DNA of 64,000 bases from Colwellia sp. 1_MG-2023 (GCF_030546755.1 NZ_JAUOPE010000001.1:434001-498000), one strand, 5' to 3'; positions 18,196 to 26,645 are shown, numbered from the stretch's first letter. Program-made: numbers and translations. Notes: generated by a model from the letters alone, not told the origin.

Positions 18196-19482
18196 TTGGA
18201 TAACATATCAACGAATATGCTGTTTACCATCCTTGGTATACTCGTATTAATCTCTGCCTATTTTTCTGGCTCAGAAACAGGCATGATGTCACTTAACCGT
18301 TATCGGTTACGTCATTTAGAAAAACAAAAACATAAAGGTGCTAGACGTGTCAGTAAGTTGCTTGGCAGACCTGATCGCCTTATTGGTTTGATCCTGATCG
18401 GTAATAATTTAGTCAATATTGCCGCATCTGCCATTGCGACAATCATTGGCTTACGATTATTTGGTGATATGGGTGTATTAATTGCGACTATCGCATTGAC
18501 CTTAATTATTCTGATTTTTGCTGAAGTAACGCCAAAAACATTAGCGGCTTTGTATCCTGAAAAAGTGGCTTTTCCAAGCTCTATCATTCTGTCGTTATTA
18601 TTAAAAGTATTATTCCCATTGGTTGTTGCTGTTAACTGGATAACAAACGGCATGTTAGCGTTAATTGGTATTAGCCATAAACAACGTGAACATCATAGTT
18701 TAAGTTCGGAAGAACTTCGCACTGTGGTTAACGAATCAGGCGCATTATTAGCGGATCGTGACCAAGACATGTTAGTGAGTATATTAGATCTCGAAAAAGT
18801 AACCGTTGAAGATATTATGATCCCACGCAGTGAGCTTGTCGGGATTGATATTAATGAAGACTGGAAGAAGATTCAAAAGCAACTTACGCAATCAACTCAT
18901 ACACGAGTTTTACTATATCGAGACACCATAGACGACGTAGTAGGCTACATTCACATGCGTGACGCATTAAAACTATTGTCAAAAAATCAATTTAATAAAA
19001 CGACTATAATTCGTGCGGTACGTGAATTGTACTTTATTCCCGAGAGCACAACATTAAACGTACAATTATTAAAATTTCAAGACGCTAAAGAACGTTTAGG
19101 CTTAGTCGTGGATGAATATGGTGATATTCAAGGCTTAGTAACTTTAGAAGACATCTTAGAAGAAATCGTGGGCGATTTTACCACCACTATGACTCCTGCT
19201 ACTAGCGATGAAGTTAATGTGCAACCTGATGGTAGCTTTTTAGTCGATGGCAGTGCCACGGTTCGGGATATTAACAAAGAAATGGGTTGGGCGTTTCCAA
19301 CCGATGGTCCTAAAACACTTAATGGTTTAATTTTGGAATATTTAGAAGATATCCCGGAAGCTAATTTAAGCGTTCGAATCGCTGGTTATCCTCTAGAAAT
19401 AATTGACGTGAACGATAACATGATCAAAACAGTAAGAATCTTACCTGACTTTTATCAATCTCAACATAGAGATCATGATTAA
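18196..19482 (+). CDS. CNNM/CorC (HlyC) family transporter with CBS pair, YfjD type
   Basis: The 428 residues begin with a DUF21/CNNM membrane domain (about 1-190; FSGSETGMMSLNRYRLRH, then VNIAASAIATIIGL and EVTPKTLAALYP). A CBS pair (about 205-335, VEDIMIPRSELVGID and VVDEYGDIQGLVTLEDILEE) and a CorC_HlyC FAD-PCMH-like C-terminal domain follow. Such proteins are linked to magnesium or cobalt export and resistance. The start is TTG at 18196, with AGGA 10 bases upstream; ATG at 18217 is the alternative. It completes the ffh-ypjD-yfjD neighbourhood. Confidence 0.9.
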   Translation: MDNISTNMLFTILGILVLISAYFSGSETGMMSLNRYRLRHLEKQKHKGARRVSKLLGRPDRLIGLILIGNNLVNIAASAIATIIGLRLFGDMGVLIATIALTLIILIFAEVTPKTLAALYPEKVAFPSSIILSLLLKVLFPLVVAVNWITNGMLALIGISHKQREHHSLSSEELRTVVNESGALLADRDQDMLVSILDLEKVTVEDIMIPRSELVGIDINEDWKKIQKQLTQSTHTRVLLYRDTIDDVVGYIHMRDALKLLSKNQFNKTTIIRAVRELYFIPESTTLNVQLLKFQDAKERLGLVVDEYGDIQGLVTLEDILEEIVGDFTTTMTPATSDEVNVQPDGSFLVDGSATVRDINKEMGWAFPTDGPKTLNGLILEYLEDIPEANLSVRIAGYPLEIIDVNDNMIKTVRILPDFYQSQHRDHD

Positions 19483-20320
19483 TAGTGAGCAATTTACATG
19501 GAACAACCATGCTAGTTAACCCACACCTTGAATAAATGACTATTATTTTGAACGAAATTTAACCTCGAAAGATCAACACGCCCTAGTGGTAACCTCATCT
19601 CCAAAAGACACGAAATCTACTTAAAAGTTTTTAGGTTGTTTTCGTGTCATTCAGTCACTACCCTAACGCTTAATTCAAGAAAAAACGCTTCTAAAAATTA
19701 ATTTGCTCACCCGCCTATTTGTTAATGCATTGTTTATTTTACGATCTCATTAATCTTATCAATCGATAAAAAAGAATAATAATCATCAAATTCTGGCGGG
19801 ATAAAAAAAGCATAAACGATTAATTACAAGCGAATAAAATATCTATATGTGGATAATAGTGATTGGACCTTAAATTATTCACAAAGTTATTAACAGGCTA
19901 TTATTCAAAAATCATGTTTCCACAATTTCTGTGGATAACAATTGCAAGACCAATAGAATAACGACTTCTGATTTTGCAAACGATTTTTGTTAAAAAAATG
20001 AAGTTTTTTTTACATTATTTTAAACATCAAAGCGGACGTGGCTTAGCATTAAATTCCTATAAAATTGGACATTTTGGCAAGAAAAATGCTATTGATTACA
20101 AACTGTTTTTTTCGTGAATAGCAATAAATCATTAAGAAAACATTCGTAGTATTAAAAGTTAAAAATGATGTGTTTTGTCACATGACTTTGCGAATGATAA
20201 TATTCACTTAAACAGGTTAAAATCAGCTCATTTATCGCTGTTTTTGATTAAACTCTATATGGCTACTTTAAAAGTTATCCAGAGTTTGAGTTTGACACCT
20301 TTACGGAGTGATCTAAGCCG
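19483..20320. other. 838-bp noncoding region between convergent genes
   Basis: No credible reading frame is present. It contains a 9-bp inverted repeat GACACGAAA (19607-19615) / TTTCGTGTC (19640-19648) and a tight DnaA-box cluster at 19848-19938. AT-rich runs follow, and a further near-consensus box (TTATCCAGA, 20275-20283). Such length between two 3' ends is unusual and suggests a chromosomal site or a small RNA rather than a promoter region. Confidence 0.7.
19848..19938. promoter_or_regulatory. Cluster of three perfect DnaA boxes
   Basis: Perfect matches to TTATNCACA occur at 19848-19856 (reverse, TGTGGATAA), 19875-19883 (forward, TTATTCACA) and 19930-19938 (reverse, TGTGGATAA). One-mismatch copies TTATTAACA at 19887-19895 and TTATTCAAA at 19901-19909 lie between them. 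This is about one box per 18 bp. No dnaA, mnmG or other origin-linked gene is nearby, so a DnaA-titrating or DARS/datA-like site is more likely than oriC. Confidence 0.7.
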
Positions 20321-20941
20321 TTAGCCAGAGAATAAACGCCAAAACCAACTTTTATTTAAATCAGCTTCACAGCCTTTTAATTGACGACTATACCTTTTTG
20401 CTCGGTTGTCTACTTTGCGAGCGACTTTTACTAACCAGGCTTTTTTCTTATAGGTTTTTCTTTTAAAGCCTCCCCAACCTTCATGATAATTTAAATATTG
20501 ATTATAACCATCCCACTTTGACACCTTATTAATTTTTTGAGTTTTATAAATAAACCAGCCCATAAAGTCGATAGCATCATCAAAATCATCACGATCAGCA
20601 CCGCTGTTCCCTGTTTCCCTAATATAATCATCCCATGTCATGGTTTTAGCTTGAGAATAGCCATAGGCAGAACTTACTCTTCCCCACGGGATAAAACCTA
20701 ATAAGTAGTCACGGGGAGGTAAAGCATCTTCTTTAAAAGAGCTTTCTTGGTACATCATACTCATAGGTACATGTATAGGCACTCCCCAACGCTCTCTTGC
20801 ATCTTTAGCTGCAAAATACCAATCTCGATGCTCACTAAAGATTTCACATACATTTTCAGGGTTCTTAGGGGGTGGAGTCGCACAACTAGACAAAAATAAC
20901 GCACACAATAGCGCCATGAAAAAAGAAAAATGTTTACTCAT
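20321..20941 (-). CDS. Lysozyme-fold (SLT-like) lipoprotein
   Basis: The 206-residue precursor has a lipoprotein signal with lipobox LSSC (Cys 20). The mature part begins with a Pro-rich linker and has a transglycosylase-like helix with MSMMYQESSFKEDA, where Glu in QESSF fits the catalytic acid. It continues with SSAYGYSQAKTMTWDDY and YLNYHEGWGG. These match the family of SLT-domain lipoproteins of unknown precise substrate, presumed to cleave or bind peptidoglycan at the outer membrane. It is transcribed away from the small-RNA array and stands alone. Confidence 0.8.
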   Translation of the reverse strand: MSKHFSFFMALLCALFLSSCATPPPKNPENVCEIFSEHRDWYFAAKDARERWGVPIHVPMSMMYQESSFKEDALPPRDYLLGFIPWGRVSSAYGYSQAKTMTWDDYIRETGNSGADRDDFDDAIDFMGWFIYKTQKINKVSKWDGYNQYLNYHEGWGGFKRKTYKKKAWLVKVARKVDNRAKRYSRQLKGCEADLNKSWFWRLFSG

Positions 20942-21036
20942 AATGTTTATATCTATTTTGCAGTGAAGATATCATGCCAGAAATGATTGAAGTTAAGCAA
21001 CAAAACTCAATAAGAATAATAAATGTTTAAATTTTT

Positions 21037-21064
21037 TGAACTTTAATGATATTTGCCCCTCATA
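21037..21064 (+). promoter_or_regulatory. ECF/sigma-E-type promoter of small RNA unit 1
   Basis: TGAACTT (21037-21043), 16 bases, then TCATA (21060-21064). The AAC core of the -35 and the 16-bp spacer fit extracytoplasmic-function sigma promoters (sigma-E: GGAACTT-N16-TCTRA). Confidence 0.65.
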
Positions 21065-21070
21065 CCTACA

Positions 21071-21141
21071 AGACATTTATTTTATGTTTCCCTTGGATTG
21101 TTTTTATAGCGCGTTTCTTTGATAAGTTACGCGCTTTTTTT
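21071..21141 (+). ncRNA. Putative small RNA, unit 1 of four
   Basis: The predicted transcript is about 70 bases. It starts about 7 bases after the TCATA element and ends in a hairpin GCGCGT (21109-21114) / ACGCGC (21129-21134) followed by seven T. The body contains TTTCCCTTGG, which aligns with TTTCCCTTAG of units 2 and 3. A possible reading frame across units 1 and 2 runs through the terminator and is not credible. No name is assigned; the sequence is not one I can match to a known family. Confidence 0.65.
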
Positions 21142-21175
21142 ATTCACAACAAAAATTATTTTCTTCAAATTAATT

Positions 21176-21203
21176 TGAACTTAATTGAACGCTCATACTC
21201 TTA
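21176..21203 (+). promoter_or_regulatory. ECF/sigma-E-type promoter of small RNA unit 2
   Basis: TGAACTT (21176-21182), 16 bases, then TCTTA (21199-21203). A second TTGAAC at 21185-21190 lies within the spacer. Confidence 0.65.
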
Positions 21204-21209
21204 CTTAAT

Positions 21210-21278
21210 GAGAGGTTTATTTCCCTTAGTGTTTCATGTTTTAGGCGCGTTACTTTATTAAGTTAACGCGTTTTTTTT
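21210..21278 (+). ncRNA. Putative small RNA, unit 2 of four
   Basis: The predicted transcript is about 69 bases with the body TTATTTCCCTTAGTGTTTCA. Its terminator hairpin is CGCGTTACTT / AAG-T-TAACGCG (21246-21270) with eight T at 21271-21278. From TTCCCTTAG to the T tract it differs from unit 3 by a single base, while the 5' end (about TGAGAGGTTTAT) is different. Confidence 0.7.
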
Positions 21279-21326
21279 ATCTTTTTTTTGCTCAGAAAAT
21301 AAAGATCAATTTATTCGAATTTATTT

Positions 21327-21354
21327 TGAACTTTTAAAAGAAAAGCTGCTCTTA
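21327..21354 (+). promoter_or_regulatory. ECF/sigma-E-type promoter of small RNA unit 3
   Basis: TGAACTT (21327-21333), 16 bases, then TCTTA (21350-21354), identical in elements and spacing to unit 2. Confidence 0.65.
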
Positions 21355-21360
21355 TTATAC

Positions 21361-21430
21361 GAGACTTTTATTTTCCCTTAGTGTTTCATGTTTTAGACGC
21401 GTTACTTTATTAAGTTAACGCGTTTTTTTT
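21361..21430 (+). ncRNA. Putative small RNA, unit 3 of four
   Basis: The predicted transcript is about 70 bases. It ends in the hairpin at 21398-21422 and eight T (21423-21430). The body TTTTCCCTTAGTGTTTCATG and terminator are nearly identical to unit 2. The 5' end (CGAGACTTTTAT) resembles the 5' end of unit 1 (AGACATTTAT). Confidence 0.7.
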
Positions 21431-21561
21431 ATCAAAAATTTACTTCAACAACATTGAAATCGTCGATTAAAAATCATCCACTAAAAATACTAGATAAATT
21501 ATTGATAAAGATAATTATTTAAAAAAAGAGAAAAAAAGGTAAGGATTAATTGAATAAAAAT

Positions 21562-21589
21562 TGAACTATTAAAAAAAGCCTTAGTCATA
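21562..21589 (+). promoter_or_regulatory. ECF/sigma-E-type promoter of small RNA unit 4
   Basis: TGAACTA (21562-21568), 16 bases, then TCATA (21585-21589). The last base of the -35 element differs from units 1-3; the spacer length is the same. Confidence 0.6.
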
Positions 21590-21595
21590 AAATAT

Positions 21596-21663
21596 GGAAG
21601 CACATACCTCCCTGGACTGCTTTCTAGTATTATATAGCGCGTTGCCCTAACGCGCTTTTTTTT
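21596..21663 (+). ncRNA. Putative small RNA, unit 4 of four
   Basis: The predicted transcript is about 68 bases, with hairpin GCGCGTT (21637-21643) / AACGCGC (21649-21655) and eight T. The body has CCTCCCTGGACTGC, a diverged version of the CCCTTGG/CCCTTAG core. It is separated from unit 3 by about 130 AT-rich bases, more than the gaps between units 1-3. It is the most diverged member. Confidence 0.6.
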
Positions 21664-21773
21664 GTCTAATTAAGGGCTAAGCCTTCTATCACCATCATTT
21701 AATTATATTATCGCAATAACGGTTTTAATAACGCTGCTATTCTAATACCTGAAAATAAAATATTTTTTATTCT

Positions 21774-23342
21774 TTATTTAAAGTAATTATCAATAAAAGT
21801 ATCAAAATCAACCGTATCATTTTGCTCTATTTCAGCTTGTTTTTGATGAGAGATTTCAGCCTGATCAATGAAATATTGTTGTGAGTAATATTGATAGTCA
21901 TTTTTTAGAATTTCTGCTCGATAACTTTTTGCTTTAGCTAAGGCAAATTGGGTCAGGCTTTGTTCTTTCTCAACGACAATTTCGAGAATTTTAGCTGATG
22001 GCGTTAAACTTGAATCAGTTATTTTTGCTTTTTCTATTGCTAAAGCTTGGCTATATTTATCACATTGATAGGCTTTATCAAGTAACCTTGCTACTTTCTC
22101 CATCTGATAAAAAAGCTCTAAGCCCCAGGTCTCAATGGATTTTTCTATACCATCATCATCTAACAATAATTTTGGATCTCGCCCTCTGACAACCACTTCA
22201 TCCATATTATTTTCACAAATATTTTGTTGTGAGCAATCTAATGTTGGGCTTTCTTCTAATGCACAGTACGTTAAAAATATGTCGAGAAAGTAAATTTGCT
22301 GTTGATTAATCCCTGTATCGGCAAAAGGGTTAACGTCTAACGCCCTCACCTCTATGTATTGAACGCCTCTGCTTTGCAATGCTTCAGATGGTTTCTCACC
22401 AGAATTGGCGACTTGTTTAGGGCGAATTGGCGCGTAAAGCTCATTTTCAATTTGTAAAACATTACTGTTTAATTGTTGATATTTACCGTCAACTTTAATG
22501 CCTATTTTTTCAAATTCTTCAGATTTGATGTTAATGGCTTCTTTAACGCCGTTAAGATAACCTTCAAGGTTGTTATAACAAATATGTAAAGCCGATTGTT
22601 CGCTATTGGTATAGCCTAAATCACTCATTCTTAATGACGTGGCATGCTCAAGGTACAAATAACCGCTTTTGGATTTTTTAAAGGGTAAATTAGTGGGTTT
22701 ATTTTGTAAAAATGACGGGCAAATAGCTGGCGAGCTGCCATACAAGTACGGGATCAACCAACAAAATCGTTTGTAGTTTCTTAACAGCGAAAAATATCTA
22801 GCAGAAACATAATCTTGCATTTCATCATGATTATTATCTAAGGTTTTGAGGGATTGCCAGAAGTTTTCTGAAAATGAAAAATTAAAGTGAATGCCAGCTA
22901 TCACTTGCATCATACTACCGTAGCGATTTTTTAAACCTTGGCGATATACCGTTTTCATTTTGCCAACATTTGAATGACCAAATTTAGCTAGCTCAATTTT
23001 ATCATCGTCGTCAACAAAACAAGGCATACTCATTGGCCAAATTAATTCATCATTAATTTGCGATAAGGTAAACTTCTGAGTATCTCGCAGTTGAGCTATC
23101 GCTTCTTCTGGCGAATGACTAACTGGCGTAATAAATTCTAATAAGCACTCTGAATAATCTGTGGTTATATTAGGATGTGTTAGCGCCGAACCTAAGTTGT
23201 GATAGTGATCGTGCTCAGATAATCTTCCTTGAGAAAGCACTCGTAACCCTTCTCGTTCTATGCCTCTTCCAATTCCAGTTAAAGCTTGAAGATGTGTATC
23301 ATCACTTAGTGTGTTGATATATTGTTGAAAAGATAATGTCAA
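21774..23342 (-). CDS. gshA: Glutamate-cysteine ligase
   Basis: This enzyme makes gamma-glutamylcysteine, the first step of glutathione synthesis. The 522-residue protein is the proteobacterial type 1 GshA. It begins with LTGIGRGIEREGLRV, then TDYSECLLEFITP (metal and ATP-binding Glu), VIAGIHFNFS, SPAICPSFL, TSLRMSDLGYTN and VQYIEVRALDVNPF. The start is TTG at 23342 with AAGGA upstream. It is monocistronic, ending about 110 bp beyond the small-RNA array. Confidence 0.96.
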   Translation of the reverse strand: MTLSFQQYINTLSDDTHLQALTGIGRGIEREGLRVLSQGRLSEHDHYHNLGSALTHPNITTDYSECLLEFITPVSHSPEEAIAQLRDTQKFTLSQINDELIWPMSMPCFVDDDDKIELAKFGHSNVGKMKTVYRQGLKNRYGSMMQVIAGIHFNFSFSENFWQSLKTLDNNHDEMQDYVSARYFSLLRNYKRFCWLIPYLYGSSPAICPSFLQNKPTNLPFKKSKSGYLYLEHATSLRMSDLGYTNSEQSALHICYNNLEGYLNGVKEAINIKSEEFEKIGIKVDGKYQQLNSNVLQIENELYAPIRPKQVANSGEKPSEALQSRGVQYIEVRALDVNPFADTGINQQQIYFLDIFLTYCALEESPTLDCSQQNICENNMDEVVVRGRDPKLLLDDDGIEKSIETWGLELFYQMEKVARLLDKAYQCDKYSQALAIEKAKITDSSLTPSAKILEIVVEKEQSLTQFALAKAKSYRAEILKNDYQYYSQQYFIDQAEISHQKQAEIEQNDTVDFDTFIDNYFK

Positions 23343-23655
23343 AATAATCCTTGTTGCATGAAGCAGTTACTGATTACCTATTTAAGGGGTAATGGTTGAT
23401 ATTTCAATGGTCATCGAGTTTTTTATTGTGTTATTTTCTTATAAGAATATAACTAAAATACTATCAAATACCCAGAACGAATATGCTATTGGTAAATTAG
23501 ACCGAGCATCAATACAATATATTTCTCTAAATGTTATCGATAGAAAATACTGTGCTATTCGTCATATTAACCAGTAATTTTTGCTTGAGCTATTTCTAAT
23601 ATATAGAACATCAGGTAAAGTTTAGCGAAATTATAACAAGTAGAATAAACCTAAT
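23343..23655. other. Divergent gap between gshA and nhaC-like gene
   Basis: The gap is 313 bp and AT-rich. A 61-codon frame at 23392-23577 lacks a ribosome site and protein-like composition. I see no clear operator or hairpin. Confidence 0.55.
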
Positions 23656-25014
23656 ATGCAAGATAGTCCTTTAACCCTTCTACCTCCTGTCATTGCTATC
23701 ATCATTGCTATTTGGCGAAAGAATGCGTTATTAGCTTTGTTTAGTGGCATGTTGCTCAGTTTTTTGATGGTTGCTAATTGGCAACCCATTGAAGGGATAA
23801 CCAATAGTGCTGTAGGACTTATTAATGTTTTTTCGTCTATCGGCAATGTTTATATTGTCACCTTTAGTTTATTAATTGGTGCACTTGTTGCGTTAATGAA
23901 CCAGTCAGGAGCGGTAAATGGTTTTATCGCCTTATTAGCGCGATTAAATCTTGTGAAGAATTCACGGCAAGCCGCTATTTTACCTACGGTGGTCGGTACC
24001 AGTATTTTTACCGACACGAATTTAAGTATGTTTACCGCAGGCATGGCGAGCCAAAAGCTCTTTGATCAACATAAGCTTAGCCGCGCACGTTTAGCTTATT
24101 TAGTTGATTCAACTTGTGCGCCTATCAGCATTTTATTGTTAATCAATGGCTGGGGTGCTTACGTTTTAGGATTGCTCGACGGTTATAGTTTTGATGATCC
24201 TGTTGGCATTTTAATTGGCACGGTAGGTTATAACTTTTATGCCATTATTGCCGTACTCATGGCTTATTACACTGCCTATAGCGGCAGGGTTTTTGGCCCA
24301 ATGAAACATGCAAATTCTGTCATTAATCAAGACAATACCCATCATGTAGAACATCATGCGCCAGCCGTGATCATGTGGTTGCCTTTATTAGCCTTATTAG
24401 GCATCACCTTAACCTTATTGTGGATCACAGGCGAAGGAGATATGCGCAGAGGATCAGGCTCATTTTCAGTATTTTGGGCCATCGTAAGTGCGTTGATAAT
24501 TTTAGTAACCATGATTAAATCATACCGGTTGATGACATTTAACAGCATTTTAAATCACTCTTGGAAAGGCATTAAGCACATGGCGCCAGCTGTAGCAATT
24601 TTAGTGCTTTCTTTTGCTTTTGGTGATGCCATCAAAGAGCTAGGAACCGGGGTTTATGTTAGTCAGTTATTAAATGTCGAAGTACCTCAATATTTACTCG
24701 CCCCTATTTTATTTATTGCCGCGGCATTTATGGCATTTGCTACTGGTACTTCATGGGGAACCTTCGCCATTTTAATACCGATTGCCATTCCAATTGCCCA
24801 GCAAACAGGTATACCGGTTGAGTTTTTAGTTGCTGCGGTACTAGGTGGCGGTATTTTTGGCGATCATGCCTCACCCATTTCAGATACCACGGTTGTTGCC
24901 TCTATTGCCAGTGGTTGTGATCACTTTGAACATGTAAAAACTCAATTACCATACGCACTGGTTGGTGGAGGAATAACGCTGATAATATACACCATCATAG
25001 GCTTCACTTTTTAA
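23656..25014 (+). CDS. NhaC-family Na+/H+ antiporter-like protein
   Basis: A 452-residue membrane protein with about 11-12 helices. Family motifs include GTSIFTDTNLSMF, VDSTCAPISILLLINGWGAY, ATGTSWGTFAILIPIAIPIA and GDHASPISDTTVVASIASGCDH, which carry the conserved polar residues of the ion-transport path. Sodium/proton exchange is inferred from the family; some members move amino acids or organic acids. It overlaps the next gene by one base (TAATG), so translation of the two is probably coupled. Confidence 0.88.
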   Translation: MQDSPLTLLPPVIAIIIAIWRKNALLALFSGMLLSFLMVANWQPIEGITNSAVGLINVFSSIGNVYIVTFSLLIGALVALMNQSGAVNGFIALLARLNLVKNSRQAAILPTVVGTSIFTDTNLSMFTAGMASQKLFDQHKLSRARLAYLVDSTCAPISILLLINGWGAYVLGLLDGYSFDDPVGILIGTVGYNFYAIIAVLMAYYTAYSGRVFGPMKHANSVINQDNTHHVEHHAPAVIMWLPLLALLGITLTLLWITGEGDMRRGSGSFSVFWAIVSALIILVTMIKSYRLMTFNSILNHSWKGIKHMAPAVAILVLSFAFGDAIKELGTGVYVSQLLNVEVPQYLLAPILFIAAAFMAFATGTSWGTFAILIPIAIPIAQQTGIPVEFLVAAVLGGGIFGDHASPISDTTVVASIASGCDHFEHVKTQLPYALVGGGITLIIYTIIGFTF

Positions 25015-25718
25015 TGACTGACAAGATTGAAAATGAGCTTGAAATCGTTGATGAACAAGCTGATTTTATTATTGTTAATAAACCATCTGGCGTTGGTTTT
25101 CATGATGATGAAAACCAACAAGGTTTCTTTAATCAAATAAAGACTGCGTTATCTCCAGACGATTTATACCCAGTACATCGTTTAGATAAAATGACCTCTG
25201 GTTTAATAATTTTTGCTAAAAATAAAAACGCTGCTATTCAATTTCAACAGTTATTTGAAAACCGACATATTGATAAATATTACTTGGCGATCAGTGATAA
25301 AAAGCCCCGTAAAAAACAAGGCTTGATCAAAGGGGATATGGAAAAAAGTCGCCGTGGTACCTGGAAGTTATTACGTAGTCAAAATAACCCTGCGATTAGT
25401 CAATTTTTTAGTTATGGGCTTAACCGAGGGAACCGGTTATTTATTGTTAAGCCTTACACGGGTAAAACCCATCAAATTAGGGTAGCGCTTAATAGTTTAG
25501 GTTCGCCCATTATTGGAGATCCTAACTACTACGCTAGTTCTATTTCGGATCGCGGATATTTGCATGCCTACGCATTAAAATTCACCCTAAATGAAAAAGA
25601 ATATCAATATGTTTTACCTCCTAAAGTTGGTAAAGAGTATCTAGAAGAAAACATCAATAACGTGTTAAAACAATTAACTGCCCCTTGGTCTTTAGCTTGG
25701 CCAAAGATAAACGCTTAG
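25014..25718 (+). CDS. RluA-family pseudouridine synthase (TIGR01621 type)
   Basis: The 234-residue enzyme of the RluA group lacks an S4 domain. It has IIVNKPSGVGFHDD, the catalytic PVHRLDKMTSGLIIFAK with its aspartate, KYYLAISDKKP, and KPYTGKTHQIRVAL. The RNA target is not known for this subgroup. The ATG shares its A with the stop codon of the antiporter gene, giving tight translational coupling, though no functional link is obvious. Confidence 0.9.
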   Translation: MTDKIENELEIVDEQADFIIVNKPSGVGFHDDENQQGFFNQIKTALSPDDLYPVHRLDKMTSGLIIFAKNKNAAIQFQQLFENRHIDKYYLAISDKKPRKKQGLIKGDMEKSRRGTWKLLRSQNNPAISQFFSYGLNRGNRLFIVKPYTGKTHQIRVALNSLGSPIIGDPNYYASSISDRGYLHAYALKFTLNEKEYQYVLPPKVGKEYLEENINNVLKQLTAPWSLAWPKINA

Positions 25719-25766
25719 AGTTAACGGTAATATACTTTTCAAGTGTTGATTAAACGATATATTTTA

Positions 25767-26645
25767 TTATTCATTCGTTAAGCAACCTAACTTACTTTGA
25801 AAATAATCGATAAATGTGCGTGTTTTTGCCGGTATATTTCGGCTTTGAAATAATATCGTTAACTGTTGCGCCATCACATTATGCTCAAGTGAAAGCACAT
25901 TCAGTTTAGGATTATTTTTTGCAATATAATCAGGTAGTTTGACAATTCCCACGCCTCGTTGACAAGCCTCTAAACGCATTTCATTGCTTGATAACACCAT
26001 CGCAATATTAGGTGTGAACACTTGTACATTATCTTTGTTTCTAAATAACCATTGCTCGCTTTCTGATGCAGCAATCGCTTTATGTAAAACCAGCTCTTCA
26101 ATGGCATTTTTATTCCCTAAATCAGCACTCTCATGAACATATATAGATTGTGGAAAACTTAATAGAGTTTTGCCAATCCAATGTGAAGTTGGTAAAGCTT
26201 TTTCATGTAAAACAAAGACTAAATCATATTGATGATCAAATTCAGGATATGCATCAGAATAATGATGGCAATGAATTTCAATATCAGGATATTTAAAAGC
26301 AAACTCAGTGATCAACGCACTTATCACCTTATTAAAAAACTCTAACGGCAATAATATACTCAATTTTCCTATAATTTTATTTTGTTTGTCATGAACTAAA
26401 CTCTCCATAACATTCAACGCTTCAACATGTGGTTTACATGCTTGATAAAGTAACAAGCCGCTTTCTGTTAATTGTTGCTTTCGTGTGGTTCTTAAGAGTA
26501 ATTGACTCCCTAATTGCTGCTCTAATAAAGCTAAACGTCGGCTAAGTTTAGATTTAGGTATTGATAACACACGAGACGCCTGCGTTATCGAGCCTTGTTC
26601 GACAATTGTTACAAAGTATAAATAACCATTAAACGCATCAATCAA
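25767..26645 (-). CDS. LysR-family transcriptional regulator
   Basis: The 292-residue protein has an N-terminal winged helix-turn-helix (about 5-62; QGSITQASRVLSIPKSKLSRRLALLEQQLG) and a C-terminal effector domain (about 88-290). Sequence details such as LLLRTTRKQQLTESG fit the DNA-binding half. The divergent neighbour is trxA, with 114 bp between, which could be a target. The effector is unknown. Confidence 0.92.
   Translation of the reverse strand: MIDAFNGYLYFVTIVEQGSITQASRVLSIPKSKLSRRLALLEQQLGSQLLLRTTRKQQLTESGLLLYQACKPHVEALNVMESLVHDKQNKIIGKLSILLPLEFFNKVISALITEFAFKYPDIEIHCHHYSDAYPEFDHQYDLVFVLHEKALPTSHWIGKTLLSFPQSIYVHESADLGNKNAIEELVLHKAIAASESEQWLFRNKDNVQVFTPNIAMVLSSNEMRLEACQRGVGIVKLPDYIAKNNPKLNVLSLEHNVMAQQLTILFQSRNIPAKTRTFIDYFQSKLGCLTNE

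Noticed and set aside
19848-19938. Interpretation of the DnaA-box cluster as the chromosomal origin.
   Set aside because: No origin-linked genes (dnaA, dnaN, mnmG, mioC) are nearby, and the flanking genes are far from oriC in related genomes. A secondary DnaA site is more likely.
21046-21261. A 71-codon frame across small RNA units 1 and 2.
   Set aside because: It runs through the unit 1 terminator and the unit 2 promoter, has no ribosome site, and has an unnatural hydrophobic/aromatic composition.
21596-21663. Unit 4 resembles the 3' part of enterobacterial RyhB (GCUU-C-AGUAUUA...UAGC before the terminator).
   Set aside because: The similarity is short and recalled from memory. The RyhB seed is not evident, and no Fur box lies at the promoter, which instead has the ECF-type elements of its neighbours.
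23392-23577. A 61-codon frame between gshA and the nhaC-like gene.
   Set aside because: There is no ribosome site, and it lies within an AT-rich divergent promoter region.
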